A stretch of 64,000 nucleotides of DNA from SAR92 clade bacterium H231 (GTDB lineage Bacteria; Pseudomonadota; Gammaproteobacteria; Pseudomonadales; Porticoccaceae), in assembly GCA_025153775.1 (NCBI GenBank), contig JAOALC010000004.1:124001-188000 (forward strand). Direction: 5' to 3'. The position numbers and the translations under genes were made by a program. The notes under the pieces are model-generated. The model had not been told where the DNA came from. It saw nothing but the letters and a program-made list of their open reading frames with translations, and ran no database searches. This document shows, one piece after another, positions 8,167 to 18,001 of this stretch; positions within the stretch are counted from its first letter, which is position 1, and each line of letters opens with the position of its first letter.

Positions 8167-10467
8167 TCAAGGCGAAGCTGTTACCGTTACTTCCTTGATA
8201 ATCAAGCCCTGATCGCGTTCAACAATGTACATAAGCAGACCCTTATAGACCTCACCATCAGGACGAGCAGCAAACGTCACCTCATAGGCAGTCTCTGTCT
8301 CACCAGTTACAACGACCGGGTCAGTAAAGAAGCTAGGATCAACATTCGGGTGTGCATCCTTTTCAAACTTAAACTTCACGCTCGTATCCGCGACTCCAGC
8401 AGGAAGTGCAGCTTTAAAGGTAACCGTGCCACCATTTGGAAAACTAAAGGGTGAAATTGCTGTGTTGGTGTTAGCCCAACCTGCCCAGTCCTGTGCTCCT
8501 GTTGGGAAAGTAAAGGCTCCGGTTTCAGCAGTGTAGGTTCCACCACCAAACTCGCCCCAAGTGGCATATGGATTAGTCGAGGCAGTTACTGTTACATCCT
8601 TGATAATTACACCCTGGTCACGTTCAACTATGTACATCAGTAAGCCTTTATAGACTTCACCAGTAGGTCGAGCAGCAAATGTCACCTCGTAGGTAGCTTC
8701 TGTCTCACTATTTACAACAACCGTGTCTGTAAAAAAGCTAGGATTAACATCTGGGTGTGCATCTTTTTCAAACTTAAACTTCAAGGCCGTATTCGCTCCA
8801 CCTGAAGGTAGTGCAGCTTTAAAAGTTACTTTACCACCATAAGGAAAAGCAAATGGAGTAATTGCTGTGTTGGTATTAGCCCAACCTGCCCAGTCCTCTG
8901 CTCCTGTTGGGAAAGTAAAGGCTCCTGTTTCGGCACTGTAGATTCCACCACCAAACTCGCCCCAGGCAGCAGTTGTTGGAGCCGTAGCAGTTACTTTCAC
9001 CTTTTTGATGATTACCGGCGAATCACGCTCAACTATATACATGAGAAGACCCTTGTAGCTTTCGCCATCAGGTCGAGCGGTAAATGTTACTTCATACTCA
9101 GCTTCGGTCTCACCAGTTACCACAACTACATCTGTAAAAAAGCTCGGATCAACATTTGGATGTGCATCCTTCTCAAACTTGAACTTAACAGTAGTATCGA
9201 GCCCGCCAGCTGGGAGTGCTGCAGTGAAGGTTATCTTACCGCCCTCTGGGAAGCTAAATGGCGCAATTGCTGTGTTGAGGTTAGCCCAACCAGCCCAGCC
9301 CTCGGCTGTAGCTGGGAATGTGAAGGCTCCGGTATCGGCGTTGTAGTCTTGACCACCAAACTGACCCCATTCTGCAAACTCGCTAGGCTCTACAGGCGAG
9401 ACATTTACACCGTCGGGCATAACAATACCACCGTGTTTCACGTCGTCCCAGTACCAGGTCGCCGCAGCTTTACCTGAGGTTATACCACCCCAGATAATAA
9501 GTAATGCTCCGTACTCAACCGCTGGGTCTATTGCGCCTTCAATTGGATCACTAAAATCAAAGTATAAAGTTTCCCATTCATCGGCAACAGATGTATAAGC
9601 TTGCGCCACAACATTTTTAGCATTGTTGGTAGCATCTTCTAATTTGAGCACCACCTTGGTGCCAGCGGCGTCTGATTTCACACGCATCGTCACAACAGAA
9701 TCCGCTTCACTTAAAAAGAAGCTAAAGTCAGGAGCAGTTGTTTCTCCAACAACCAGGTAAGCGCCAGCCCATGGTTGGCCACCAGCCTCAATGGAGGATT
9801 TAACAATTGTGTTAGTCGCAATAGCCGGATCAACCATTAACTCAGAGAGGATGCCCGGAACTACATCATTATTGGGGGTACCAATATCTTTCCAATTATA
9901 GGTCAGAGTTGAATCTTCAAAATCCAGCTTACTCTCAACAACAGGATAAACTACGCACGAACCATCTGCACAGTATTCTACGCTGGCCCATTCGCCTGCC
10001 TTTCCATCTGCATTAGAAGCCATTGTAGAAGCAGATACCGAATCACCAGCAACGCCACTAACATCGGAGAAAGATATATTAAAAGCGACTATACCATCAG
10101 CATCATCAGCGGTCATAGTTCGAGCTCCCGACCAACTGTTGTGCTGGCCTTCCACATCTACTTCAACACCGTTAATAGTAACTGTGGGCTTTTGGAGAGA
10201 CTCGCTCGCGGTGAAAGAGACCTTCACAGTATCTCCAAGTTCAGCATACTGCAGACCTGTCTCTACCGCGGCTAAAGTCACTTTAGTCAGAGTAGGTGCA
10301 ACACCATCTGGACCTGGCTCGGCTGAAATATCAGTTGTGTTACCACCGCCGCCGCCACAGGCCGACAGGATTAAAGAAAATGAAAGTGCAACGATTGCAC
10401 CTAGATGATTGGTTTGCATGAGACCTTTTAACCAGCCTGACATACCAACGGTTGTTTGCTGACGCAT
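8167..10467 (-). CDS. Surface lipoprotein with triple 135-residue glycan-binding-like repeats
   Basis: A 766-residue product. The lipobox LSAC places the acylated cysteine at residue 37 and is followed by a GGGGG linker. The ATG at 10419 (Met17) gives a better-sized signal peptide and has an AAGG upstream, so it is probably the true start. Domains: an Ig/CBM-like region (about 50-165); a beta-sandwich CBM-like module (about 180-350) containing LDFEDSTLTYNWKD and TWYWDDVKHGG; and three near-identical repeats from Trp367, Trp502 and Trp637. No catalytic motif is visible. I infer an outer-membrane glycan-capture protein, perhaps for beta-glucan given the GH3 enzyme 3 kb away. Function is unproven. 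Confidence 0.75.
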   Translation of the reverse strand: MRQQTTVGMSGWLKGLMQTNHLGAIVALSFSLILSACGGGGGNTTDISAEPGPDGVAPTLTKVTLAAVETGLQYAELGDTVKVSFTASESLQKPTVTINGVEVDVEGQHNSWSGARTMTADDADGIVAFNISFSDVSGVAGDSVSASTMASNADGKAGEWASVEYCADGSCVVYPVVESKLDFEDSTLTYNWKDIGTPNNDVVPGILSELMVDPAIATNTIVKSSIEAGGQPWAGAYLVVGETTAPDFSFFLSEADSVVTMRVKSDAAGTKVVLKLEDATNNAKNVVAQAYTSVADEWETLYFDFSDPIEGAIDPAVEYGALLIIWGGITSGKAAATWYWDDVKHGGIVMPDGVNVSPVEPSEFAEWGQFGGQDYNADTGAFTFPATAEGWAGWANLNTAIAPFSFPEGGKITFTAALPAGGLDTTVKFKFEKDAHPNVDPSFFTDVVVVTGETEAEYEVTFTARPDGESYKGLLMYIVERDSPVIIKKVKVTATAPTTAAWGEFGGGIYSAETGAFTFPTGAEDWAGWANTNTAITPFAFPYGGKVTFKAALPSGGANTALKFKFEKDAHPDVNPSFFTDTVVVNSETEATYEVTFAARPTGEVYKGLLMYIVERDQGVIIKDVTVTASTNPYATWGEFGGGTYTAETGAFTFPTGAQDWAGWANTNTAISPFSFPNGGTVTFKAALPAGVADTSVKFKFEKDAHPNVDPSFFTDPVVVTGETETAYEVTFAARPDGEVYKGLLMYIVERDQGLIIKEVTVTASP
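8170..9369 (-). repeat. Three tandem 405-bp coding repeats
   Basis: Units begin at the WG(E/Q)FGG codons, with Trp at 9367-9369, 8962-8964 and 8557-8559. That is an exact 405-bp (135-residue) period. All units keep the TGAFTFP, GWAN.NTAI.PF, KFKFEKDAHP, PSFFTD and KGLLMYIVERD blocks. The unit nearest the C-terminus lacks a few trailing residues. The repeats are highly similar in DNA as well as protein, which suggests recent internal duplication. Confidence 0.92.
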
Positions 10468-10623
10468 AACTCCCCCTAAAATGAGTTTTTATAATTCGAC
10501 TTAATTATAGAAATTAAAACAATTTCAACTATCGATTCTCTGCGCCTTCTGCCCTGATCACCACAGCAATACGTTGAATAGGGATATATATGCGGTGAAT
10601 CGGCTGACACTGAGGTCAATGGG

Positions 10624-10647
10624 AAAAAAGTGCGAATAAACGCGCTT
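10624..10647 (-). terminator. Probable terminator of the oad-bolA transcript
   Basis: On the minus strand a 7-bp stem with one mismatch begins at the bolA stop codon and is followed by a run of six T. It would end the oadG-oadA-oadB-bolA transcript. Confidence 0.5.
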
Positions 10648-10966
10648 AGTTAGACTTGCTGCCACCCAAACAACTTGGGGATTTTGGGGCTCCAGCTGCA
10701 GTTTCAGACCATTCAGCAGCCGTGTAGGTATGCAGTGCCAAGGCATGGACTGGCCCAGCTAGCTGATCTGCCAGCAGCTGGTAGATTAGCTGGTGACGCT
10801 GCACCAAACGCAAACCCTCAAACTGATCGGTGACCAGCACCAGCTTAAAGTGGCTCTCTGAGCCTGGCGGTACAGAATGCATATGGCTTTCATTAGTGAG
10901 CTCTAGTAGCTCAGGCTCAAACCGCCCTGCTACAGAGTCATAGATACTCTGCTCTACAGGGCCCAT
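10646..10966 (-). CDS. bolA: BolA family protein
   Basis: A 106-residue protein close to E. coli BolA in length and sequence. It shows NESHMHSVPPGSESHFKLVLV, QRHQLIYQLLADQL and the VHALALHTYTAAEW signature. BolA works with monothiol glutaredoxins in Fe-S cluster handling and acts as a stress and morphology regulator. Its ATG overlaps the oadB stop as TAATG, so it is translationally coupled to the sodium pump genes. The C-terminal Ser/Gly-rich tail is normal for the family. Confidence 0.93.
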   Translation of the reverse strand: MGPVEQSIYDSVAGRFEPELLELTNESHMHSVPPGSESHFKLVLVTDQFEGLRLVQRHQLIYQLLADQLAGPVHALALHTYTAAEWSETAAGAPKSPSCLGGSKSN

Positions 10967-12138
10967 TACATACCGCTCACAAGATTAATCATTACGCCTG
11001 CAGCCACAGCGGAACCAATAACGCCTGCCACATTGGGGCCCATGGCATGCATCAGCAGGAAGTTATGGGGATTGGCCTCAAGCCCAACCTTATTCGCAAC
11101 CCGCGCAGCCATGGGTACGGCAGAGACACCTGCAGCACCAATCAGCGGATTCACTTTATGGGTTGCCACTTTATTCATCAACTTAGCCATCAGTACTCCT
11201 GAGGCGGTGCCTATACAGAACGCCACGGCACCCAGGGCTAGAATACCCATGGTTTCGGGGTTGAGAAACTTCTCGGCGCTCATTTTAGAGCCTACACCCA
11301 ATCCAAGGAAAATAGTGACAATGTTAATCAGCGCGTTCTGAGTGGTATCACTCAGACGGTTCACTACACCACATTCGCGCATCAGATTACCAAAGCAGAA
11401 CATACCTAATAGCGGCGCGGCATCTGGCAGCAACATAGCCACCAATACCAACAGAGTTAACGGAAACACAATGCGCTCTGCCTTGGTCACAGGGCGCAGT
11501 TGCTCCATCTTAATCTCGCGCTCTGCAGGGGTAGTCAGTGCACGCATAATGGGCGGCTGAATAATGGGCACCAGAGCCATATAGGAATAGGCGGCTACGG
11601 CGATTGCACCCAGCAAATCCGGGGCCAGCTTGCTGGTAACAAAAATTGCCGTAGGCCCGTCGGCACCACCAATAATACCTATAGAGGCCGCATCGCGAAT
11701 ACTGAAATCGAGAATGCCAAAGTGGCTGAGAGCCACGGCACCCAGCACAGTGGTAAAGATACCCACCTGCGCCGCCGCACCCAGCATTAGGGTTTTGGGA
11801 TTAGCTAGAAGAGGGCCAAAGTCTGTCATGGCGCCCACGCCCATAAAGATCACCAGAGGAAACAGACCTGTTTCTATGCCCGCATGGTAAATATAGTAGA
11901 GCAGTCCTCCGGGGCTCTCCATATTGCCCATGGCATCATAGATAGGTGCAGCATCGAACCCAGCGCCGGGAATATTGGCCAAAATGGTTCCGAAACCAAT
12001 AGGCACTAGCAGCAGGGGCTCAAAACCTTTGCTGATGGCCAGAAATAGCAGTGTTAGGCCTACTGTCATCATTACTAACTGACCCAGCTGTAACTGCGCA
12101 ATACCTGAGCTAGCCCAGAGGCTAATTAAATTTTCCAT
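10966..12138 (-). CDS. oadB: Oxaloacetate decarboxylase Na+ pump, beta subunit
   Basis: A 390-residue polytopic membrane protein. It has the hallmark [20 protein letters not shown] and, near the C-terminus, [18 protein letters not shown] and [18 protein letters not shown]. The beta subunit decarboxylates the carboxybiotin formed by the alpha subunit and couples this to Na+ export across the inner membrane. The gene lies 13 bases downstream of oadA and overlaps bolA by one base, so the order oadG-oadA-oadB-bolA forms one minus-strand operon. Confidence 0.95.
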   Translation of the reverse strand: MENLISLWASSGIAQLQLGQLVMMTVGLTLLFLAISKGFEPLLLVPIGFGTILANIPGAGFDAAPIYDAMGNMESPGGLLYYIYHAGIETGLFPLVIFMGVGAMTDFGPLLANPKTLMLGAAAQVGIFTTVLGAVALSHFGILDFSIRDAASIGIIGGADGPTAIFVTSKLAPDLLGAIAVAAYSYMALVPIIQPPIMRALTTPAEREIKMEQLRPVTKAERIVFPLTLLVLVAMLLPDAAPLLGMFCFGNLMRECGVVNRLSDTTQNALINIVTIFLGLGVGSKMSAEKFLNPETMGILALGAVAFCIGTASGVLMAKLMNKVATHKVNPLIGAAGVSAVPMAARVANKVGLEANPHNFLLMHAMGPNVAGVIGSAVAAGVMINLVSGM

Positions 12139-12151
12139 AGTTTGGGGCTCC

Positions 12152-13939
12152 TTAGGCCAGAGTCACCAGAACATCGCCCACGGCACAGCTATCACCGCCC
12201 TGCACCCTAACCTCAACAATACTGCCGGCAGCCGGCGCACTGACCGAGGTCTCCATTTTCATGGCTTCGAGAATAATAATAGTCTCGCCCTCAGCAACCG
12301 CCTGACCGGGCTTGACTAGCACCTTAACCACGGTACCAGCCAGGGGAGCATTAACCGGTGAACCACCGGTCGCCGCAACTGGCGCCGCTGATCCGGCAGC
12401 CGGAGCCACTGCGGCAGCACCAGCAATAGCACTAATATCACCGCCATTGGCCACAGCTACGGTGTAGGACTTACCCTCCACTTCAACCGTATAAATTTCT
12501 TCTCCCGCCTCATTGGTCTGCACAGCAGCACCAGCAGTGGGTACCGGCTCAAAGGCTGCGGGATTATCTTTGTTCTGCAAGAACTTAAGACCCACCTGAG
12601 GGAACAGTGCATAGGTCAGCACATCATCGATCTGCCCCTCTCCTGCACAGAGTTGAAATCCATGCTCTGCCGACAGCCCTTCCAACTCTGCGGTCAGAGC
12701 TTCCAATTCTGGATCGAGATTATCGGCCGGACGGCAGGTAATTGCCTGTTCGCCTTCGTCCAATACGCGGGCCTGAAGCTCGGCATTGACCGGTGCAGGT
12801 GCAGCACCATATTCACCGCGCAACACGCCTGCGGTTTCTTTAGAAATTGATTTGTAGCGCTCGCCGGTCAATACATTCAGTACCGCCTGAGTACCTACAA
12901 TCTGTGAGGTGGGCGTTACCAGAGGAATAAAGCCCAGATCTTCGCGCACCCGTGGGATCTCTGCCAGCACCTCGTCAAGACGATCACCGGCACCCTGCTC
13001 GCGCAGCTGTGATTCCATATTGGTCAGCATGCCACCGGGCACCTGAGCCACCAGAATTCGTGAATCAACTCCTCGCAGAGAACCTTCAAAGGCACTGTAT
13101 TTCTTGCGTACCTCCCTAAAGTAAGCGGCAATTTCCTCCAGTTTATCTATCTTCAAACCAGTATCTCGCTCGGAGCCTTCAAAGATAGAAACCACAGATT
13201 CTGTGGCCGAGTGCCCATAGGTCATAGACATTGAAGAAATCGCAGTGTCCACATTGTCAATGCCGGCCTCTACACACTTGGTAATAGTGGTGGTCGACAG
13301 GCCCGTAGTGGCATGGGCATGAAGCTGCAGGGGAATGGAAACTGCCTTTTTAAGCTTAGTGACCAGCTCATAACCCACATAGGGGGTCAGCAGACCCGCC
13401 ATGTCTTTTATACAGATAGAATCTGCACCTGCGTCTTCGATCTGGCGCGCCTGATCTACCCAGAGATCAATAGTATGCACCGGGCTAACCGTATAGGAAA
13501 TAGTACCCTGGGCATGCTTGCCCACCTGCTTGACAGCACGCAGAGCAGTTTCAAGGTTGCGCATATCATTCATAGCGTCGAACACCCGGAAGACGTCAAT
13601 ACCATTGGCCGCGGCACGCTCAACAAACTTCTCTACTACGTCGTCGGCATAGTGGCGGTAACCAAGAATATTCTGGCCGCGAAACAGCATCTGCTGAGGC
13701 GTATTGGGCATAGCCTTTTTAATTTCCCTAATACGGTCCCAGGGGTCCTCTCCCAGATAGCGAATACAGGAATCAAATGTTGCGCCACCCCAGGATTCCA
13801 TTGACCAATAACCAATCTGATCCAGCTTCTCAGCTATTGGTAACATATCGTCAATGCGCATTCTGGTGGCAAACAACGATTGATGGGCGTCGCGAAGAAC
13901 AACTTCGGTTATTCCGAGCGCAGGCATATTAGAGGGCAT
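12152..13939 (-). CDS. oadA: Oxaloacetate decarboxylase Na+ pump, alpha subunit
   Basis: A 595-residue carboxyltransferase with biotin carrier. The N-terminal TIM barrel begins [15 protein letters not shown] and carries the metal and Lys site in [14 protein letters not shown] and LHAHATTGL. The middle is the PYC_OADA domain. A Pro/Ala-rich linker leads to the biotinyl domain, where the modified lysine is Lys561 in EAMKMETS. It moves CO2 from oxaloacetate to biotin for the beta subunit. It could start at Met5 as well. No acetyl-CoA carboxylase-like partner is present, consistent with the OAD complex rather than pyruvate carboxylase. Confidence 0.95.
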   Translation of the reverse strand: MPSNMPALGITEVVLRDAHQSLFATRMRIDDMLPIAEKLDQIGYWSMESWGGATFDSCIRYLGEDPWDRIREIKKAMPNTPQQMLFRGQNILGYRHYADDVVEKFVERAAANGIDVFRVFDAMNDMRNLETALRAVKQVGKHAQGTISYTVSPVHTIDLWVDQARQIEDAGADSICIKDMAGLLTPYVGYELVTKLKKAVSIPLQLHAHATTGLSTTTITKCVEAGIDNVDTAISSMSMTYGHSATESVVSIFEGSERDTGLKIDKLEEIAAYFREVRKKYSAFEGSLRGVDSRILVAQVPGGMLTNMESQLREQGAGDRLDEVLAEIPRVREDLGFIPLVTPTSQIVGTQAVLNVLTGERYKSISKETAGVLRGEYGAAPAPVNAELQARVLDEGEQAITCRPADNLDPELEALTAELEGLSAEHGFQLCAGEGQIDDVLTYALFPQVGLKFLQNKDNPAAFEPVPTAGAAVQTNEAGEEIYTVEVEGKSYTVAVANGGDISAIAGAAAVAPAAGSAAPVAATGGSPVNAPLAGTVVKVLVKPGQAVAEGETIIILEAMKMETSVSAPAAGSIVEVRVQGGDSCAVGDVLVTLA

Positions 13940-14001
13940 AGTGATGTCCGTTTTAGTTAAAAATATTGCGGGTTAAACTTACAGCTTTATAAAACAGGGT
14001 T

Positions 14002-14244
14002 CTACTTGCGGCCGCGATGCTGATCAATGGCAGCTTGAATTACTTTTGCAATGCGGGGCTCGACTGTAGCGCTCTGTGGCGATACAGGGCCTTCTGCTGC
14101 TGCTTCAATGTCTTCGGTGACCAAGCGGTTAACCAAACCCGACATAGCAGCTGTAATACCCACCAGCAGGGTCAAAAAGGTAAATACTGTACCCATACCA
14201 TAGAGCAACAGATCCAGGCCTTGGGTGATCAGAGATGATTCCAT
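14002..14244 (-). CDS. oadG: Oxaloacetate decarboxylase Na+ pump, gamma subunit
   Basis: An 80-residue protein from the ATG at 14244. A longer frame from a TTG at 14295 lacks a good start. One transmembrane helix (LLLYGMGTVFTFLTLLVGITAAMSGLV, about residues 10-37) is followed by an acidic stretch and a basic tail ending QHRGRK. This is the OadG plan: it anchors the alpha subunit to the beta subunit and helps bind Zn2+. It is the first gene of the oadGAB-bolA operon and diverges from argS, so the promoter should lie in 14245-14401. Confidence 0.85.
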   Translation of the reverse strand: MESSLITQGLDLLLYGMGTVFTFLTLLVGITAAMSGLVNRLVTEDIEAAAEGPVSPQSATVEPRIAKVIQAAIDQHRGRK

Positions 14245-14401
14245 TATTAGTCCGCAGTAGTTGAATGCTAGCCCCGCAACCAGAGCAATGGGCAAAACTA
14301 TAGCAATAAGTTTATTTTTTGCAAGTTTGGCTTTGCTTTCAGTGGTGGGAAACCTACAATCCGCCCCTGAAATTCCTTAGATCAGTGGAAACGCACCATA
14401 A

Positions 14402-16123
14402 ATGAGCATAAAAGACACTCTTATCAATAGAATTTCTGCAGCCATGCAGGCCGCGGGGATTCCAGACGACTGCTCACCCATGCTAGCGCTCAGTGGCAAA
14501 CCTCAGTTTGGCGACTATCAGGCTAATGGCGCCATGGGCGCGGCCAAACGCATGAAAACCAACCCCCGTGAACTGGCTCAACTAATAATTGATAATCTAA
14601 ATCTAGAAGGTATTGCCGAAAAACTCGAAATCGCCGGTCCGGGCTTTATAAATATTACGCTGGCTGCAAAATATCTGGCTGAGAGTCTGGGCCAAGACGC
14701 AAATCCCAGAGCAGCGAATCCGCAGACCGTAGTGGTGGACTACTCCTCACCCAACCTGGCCAAAGAGATGCATGTAGGCCATCTGCGCTCCACTATTATT
14801 GGCGATGCGCTGGCTCGGGTCCTAGAGTTTCAGGGTCATACAGTGCATCGACAAAACCATATGGGAGATTGGGGAACCCAGTTTGGCATGCTGATTGCCG
14901 AGCTTGAATTACACCTGGGCGAAGGTGAACAGGCCGATTTAGCTCTCAATGATTTGGAATTGTTTTACCAGCAATCCAAAAAGCACTTTGATGCCGACCC
15001 AGAGTTTGCAGATAAAGCTCGCGCCTATGTGGTGAAACTGCAATCTGGCGATGCCCATTGTCGCAAACTGTGGCAAAAATTTATCGATGTCTCTGTGGCC
15101 CATAATATAGATATTTACAAGCAGCTCAATGTAGGCCTGCGGGAACAGCATATAGCCGCAGAGAGTTCCTATAACGATGACCTCGACAATGTGCTCAATG
15201 AGCTGGTAGCTCAGGGACTGGCTGTAGACTCCGAGGGCGCCAAGGTGGTTTTCCTCGATGAGCTGGCCGATAAAAATGGTGATCCCTCGCCCATGATCGT
15301 GCAAAAATCTGGCGGCGGCTTCCTCTATGCCACCAGTGATCTAGCCTGCCTGAGATACAGAGTAGGCCAACTGAAAGCCAATCGTATTCTGTACTTTATC
15401 GATGCGCGCCAGTCTCTGCATATGAAGCAGGTATTTATTACAGGCCGCAAAGCAAACTTTGTCCCTGCCGACGTCAGCCTAGAACACCATGCCTTTGGCA
15501 CCATGATGGGAGCAGATGGCAAGCCCTTTAAAACCCGCAGCGGTGGCACAATCAAGCTGGCAGATCTGCTGATTGAAGCGGTAGAGCGCGCAGAGGTTCT
15601 GGTGAGTGAGAAGAATCCGGACCTGGCGACCAGCGAAGTGAAAGAAATTGCTCGCAAAGTGGGCATTGGCGCTATTAAGTATGCAGACCTGAGCAAAACC
15701 CGCACCAATGACTATATTTTTGACTGGGATGCCATGCTGTCTTTTGAAGGCAACACCTCGCCCTATCTGCAGTATGCCTACACCAGAATACGCAGCATCT
15801 TTCGCAAGGCTGGCATAGAGACCGAAAACTTCTCGGCGCCAATAGATCTGCGGCAGCCCCAGGAAAAAACACTGGCCCTGAAATTGCTGCAGTTTAACGA
15901 TGTGCTGGAACAGGTGGCCGCAGACTGCTATCCCCACAGCCTCTGCACCTATCTGTACGAATTGGCCAGTGCCTTTATGTCATTCTATGAACAGTGCCCG
16001 GTGTTAAAAGATGGCGTGGATAGCGCCACCCAGCAGAGTCGCCTGCAACTCTGCGCCCTGAGTGCGGCAACTCTGGCTCAGGGTTTAGATTTGCTGGGCA
16101 TTGAAGTTATGGAAAAAATGTAA
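14402..16123 (+). CDS. argS: Arginyl-tRNA synthetase
   Basis: A 573-residue class I synthetase of normal bacterial length. It has the N-terminal Add1 domain, the HIGH-equivalent HVGH at residues 124-127 ([13 protein letters not shown]), and [21 protein letters not shown] in place of a KMSKS loop, as usual for ArgRS. The C-terminal DALR anticodon-binding domain spans about 455-573 ([16 protein letters not shown] onward). It charges tRNA-Arg; a tRNA-Arg(ACG) gene lies at 40.8 kb in this window. A single chromosomal copy is the usual arrangement. Confidence 0.97.
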   Translation: MSIKDTLINRISAAMQAAGIPDDCSPMLALSGKPQFGDYQANGAMGAAKRMKTNPRELAQLIIDNLNLEGIAEKLEIAGPGFINITLAAKYLAESLGQDANPRAANPQTVVVDYSSPNLAKEMHVGHLRSTIIGDALARVLEFQGHTVHRQNHMGDWGTQFGMLIAELELHLGEGEQADLALNDLELFYQQSKKHFDADPEFADKARAYVVKLQSGDAHCRKLWQKFIDVSVAHNIDIYKQLNVGLREQHIAAESSYNDDLDNVLNELVAQGLAVDSEGAKVVFLDELADKNGDPSPMIVQKSGGGFLYATSDLACLRYRVGQLKANRILYFIDARQSLHMKQVFITGRKANFVPADVSLEHHAFGTMMGADGKPFKTRSGGTIKLADLLIEAVERAEVLVSEKNPDLATSEVKEIARKVGIGAIKYADLSKTRTNDYIFDWDAMLSFEGNTSPYLQYAYTRIRSIFRKAGIETENFSAPIDLRQPQEKTLALKLLQFNDVLEQVAADCYPHSLCTYLYELASAFMSFYEQCPVLKDGVDSATQQSRLQLCALSAATLAQGLDLLGIEVMEKM

Positions 16124-16207
16124 CCTCAGAGCCCAATTAGTCAAAAGTCAGGCAAACCCACACAGGCTGCGCTAAATTTAAAGGAGTTAATTACCGAATT
16201 TATCGCC

Positions 16208-17446
16208 GTGCATGATCTAAGCATTCTGGCCATTATCTGGACCAGCGTATTTTTCGCTTCATTTATCGCTCACCGCACCAGACTGACTCCGGTTCTCTGG
16301 TATCTATTTTTGGGCTCCACCCTGGTCAATCTGGGTATGCTGCCCACCCAAATGCCCATCTTTATCCTCAACTTTGCCGAGTTGGGCATTATTACCATTA
16401 TGTTTGCACTGGGCTTTGAAGAGGACACCAGCAACTTTTTAAAAAGTATTAAACGCAGCTGGGGCATAGCTGTGTTTGGCGCCCTTACACCATTTGCGGT
16501 TGCCTACAGCGCCACCTTCTATTTCTGGGGCGATAAGCATATAGCGCTGCTCTGTGGGCTGGCCATGGCCTCAACCACTGTGTCCCTGAGCATGGTGTCA
16601 TTAAAGACCGAGGGCCTGAGCCATACCCCAGCTGCAACCGGCATTATGACCTCGGCGGTACTGGACAATATTGCCTCACTGGCACTGATGGTAATTCTTA
16701 TCCCCATAGCTGTTGGCGAGGCCACATTTTCTTTACATAGTCTGCTGCTGATCGCAGGCAAGGCCTTGGGCTTTTTCTTGATCGTTTCCTTTATGGGTAT
16801 CTGGCTATTTCCAGTTAATGCCGGCTGGGTGAAACGGGTTCCGATAATTCGTCACTTTAATTTAAAGTTGATGCTAGCCATGGGCCGGGGTGAATACAGC
16901 ATACTGGCCCTGTTGCTGATCGCCCTGCTGGTGGGCCTACTGGCAGACTTCTTTGGTTTTCACCCCGCTATAGGGGCCTATATGGCGGGACTCATCATCA
17001 AGCGAGAATACTTTGATTATCACCATGATCAGAAGATTGACTTTCATGATCAGGCTAAGCAGATGATTAACAATATTGCCTTTGCCTGGGTGGGCCCTGT
17101 GTTCTTTGTTACCCTGGGTACCAAGTTAATCTTTGATGCAGATTTATTTTTACAGGTACTGCCCTACAGTTTAATTCTGTTTGTCGGCATGTTTATCGGG
17201 CAGATTGTGTCTGCAGGCTTGGCGGCCCGGACCATAGGCCACTTTGATAAGCCCACTAGCCTGTTAATTGGTTTTGGAATGTTAGGCAGAGCCGAACTGG
17301 CCTTTGTGGTGCTGGAGATTGCCTATGTGCAACATAATATTGTCAGTCTCGAGGGCTTCTACACATTGATGCTCACCGCGTTCCTGCTCAACCTCTCAGT
17401 GCCTATCTGTATTCGCTGGTGGAAAACACATTATTTGCCAACCTGA
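16208..17446 (+). CDS. Kef-type cation:proton antiporter (CPA2) without an RCK domain
   Basis: A 412-residue membrane protein with about 11-12 hydrophobic helices of the Na+/H+ exchanger (CPA2) fold. It shows NFAELGIITIMFALGFEED, the VLDNIASL helix and GFHPAIGAYMAGLIIKREYFD. It ends after the membrane domain, with no TrkA-N/TrkA-C regulatory part as found in KefB/KefC. The start is GTG at 16208. An AAGGAG at 16181-16186 is too far upstream for it, so a rarer codon a few residues upstream is possible. The last 16 bases overlap the convergent macro-domain gene. Ion specificity is not predictable. Confidence 0.85.
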   Translation: MHDLSILAIIWTSVFFASFIAHRTRLTPVLWYLFLGSTLVNLGMLPTQMPIFILNFAELGIITIMFALGFEEDTSNFLKSIKRSWGIAVFGALTPFAVAYSATFYFWGDKHIALLCGLAMASTTVSLSMVSLKTEGLSHTPAATGIMTSAVLDNIASLALMVILIPIAVGEATFSLHSLLLIAGKALGFFLIVSFMGIWLFPVNAGWVKRVPIIRHFNLKLMLAMGRGEYSILALLLIALLVGLLADFFGFHPAIGAYMAGLIIKREYFDYHHDQKIDFHDQAKQMINNIAFAWVGPVFFVTLGTKLIFDADLFLQVLPYSLILFVGMFIGQIVSAGLAARTIGHFDKPTSLLIGFGMLGRAELAFVVLEIAYVQHNIVSLEGFYTLMLTAFLLNLSVPICIRWWKTHYLPT

Positions 17447-17886
17447 GTGCGATAGAGCGCAGTGGTCACGGGATCAAAACAGCAGAACACCACAGACTCC
17501 AACAGGGGATTTTGGCGCAGAGCCTGATTGACCTCCCGTATGGCAATTTTAACCGCGCGGCGAGTCGGAAAACCCGAGACCCCGCAACTGATCGCCGGAA
17601 AGGCAATACTCTTGATATTTTGTTGTTTGGCCACATCCATTATCTGGTTGTAGCAGTAGGCAAGCTGCTCCTCTTCACGCTGGTCACCTCCCCGCCAGAC
17701 AGGCCCCAGGGTATGTATTACAAACTCAGCGGAAAGATTGTTAGCAGCTGTGATACTCACTTCGCCCTCAGAGGAATTCTCACCAGCAGCCTCAGCAGCA
17801 AAGCCTATGCAGTCTTCGGACGCACAGACAATCGCATCTACCTCTAGCTTAGTGATATCGCCCTGATGAATTTTGACTCGGTGCAC
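17431..17886 (-). CDS. Macro domain-like protein with a shortened ligand loop
   Basis: A 151-residue protein with the macro-domain frame. It has the N-terminal VKIHQGDITKLEVDAIV, then FVIHTLGPVWRGG, SIAFPAISCGVSGFP and a final VVFCCFD. The usual NAANSxLxGGGGVDGAIHxAAG segment after the first strand is absent: the sequence runs VDAIVCASEDCIGFAAEAAGENSSEGEV. The conserved Asn and the glycine loop contacting the distal ribose of ADP-ribose are therefore gone. It may bind another ligand or be catalytically dead. The start is GTG. The 3' end overlaps the antiporter gene. Confidence 0.75.
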   Translation of the reverse strand: MHRVKIHQGDITKLEVDAIVCASEDCIGFAAEAAGENSSEGEVSITAANNLSAEFVIHTLGPVWRGGDQREEEQLAYCYNQIMDVAKQQNIKSIAFPAISCGVSGFPTRRAVKIAIREVNQALRQNPLLESVVFCCFDPVTTALYRTQVGK

Positions 17887-18001
17887 AGACTTTTTTTACC
17901 TCGAAATAAACCTTCGAAGTATAAAAAAACACAGCTCAACAAATGTTGACGACCATCACAGTCACACTGAGAACTGATCGTCTATTTATTTGTTAATAGG
18001 C

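Noticed and set aside
8170-9369. Periodic repeats considered as a CRISPR or satellite array
   Set aside because: The period is 405 bp, the whole unit is conserved and in frame, and it encodes protein modules.
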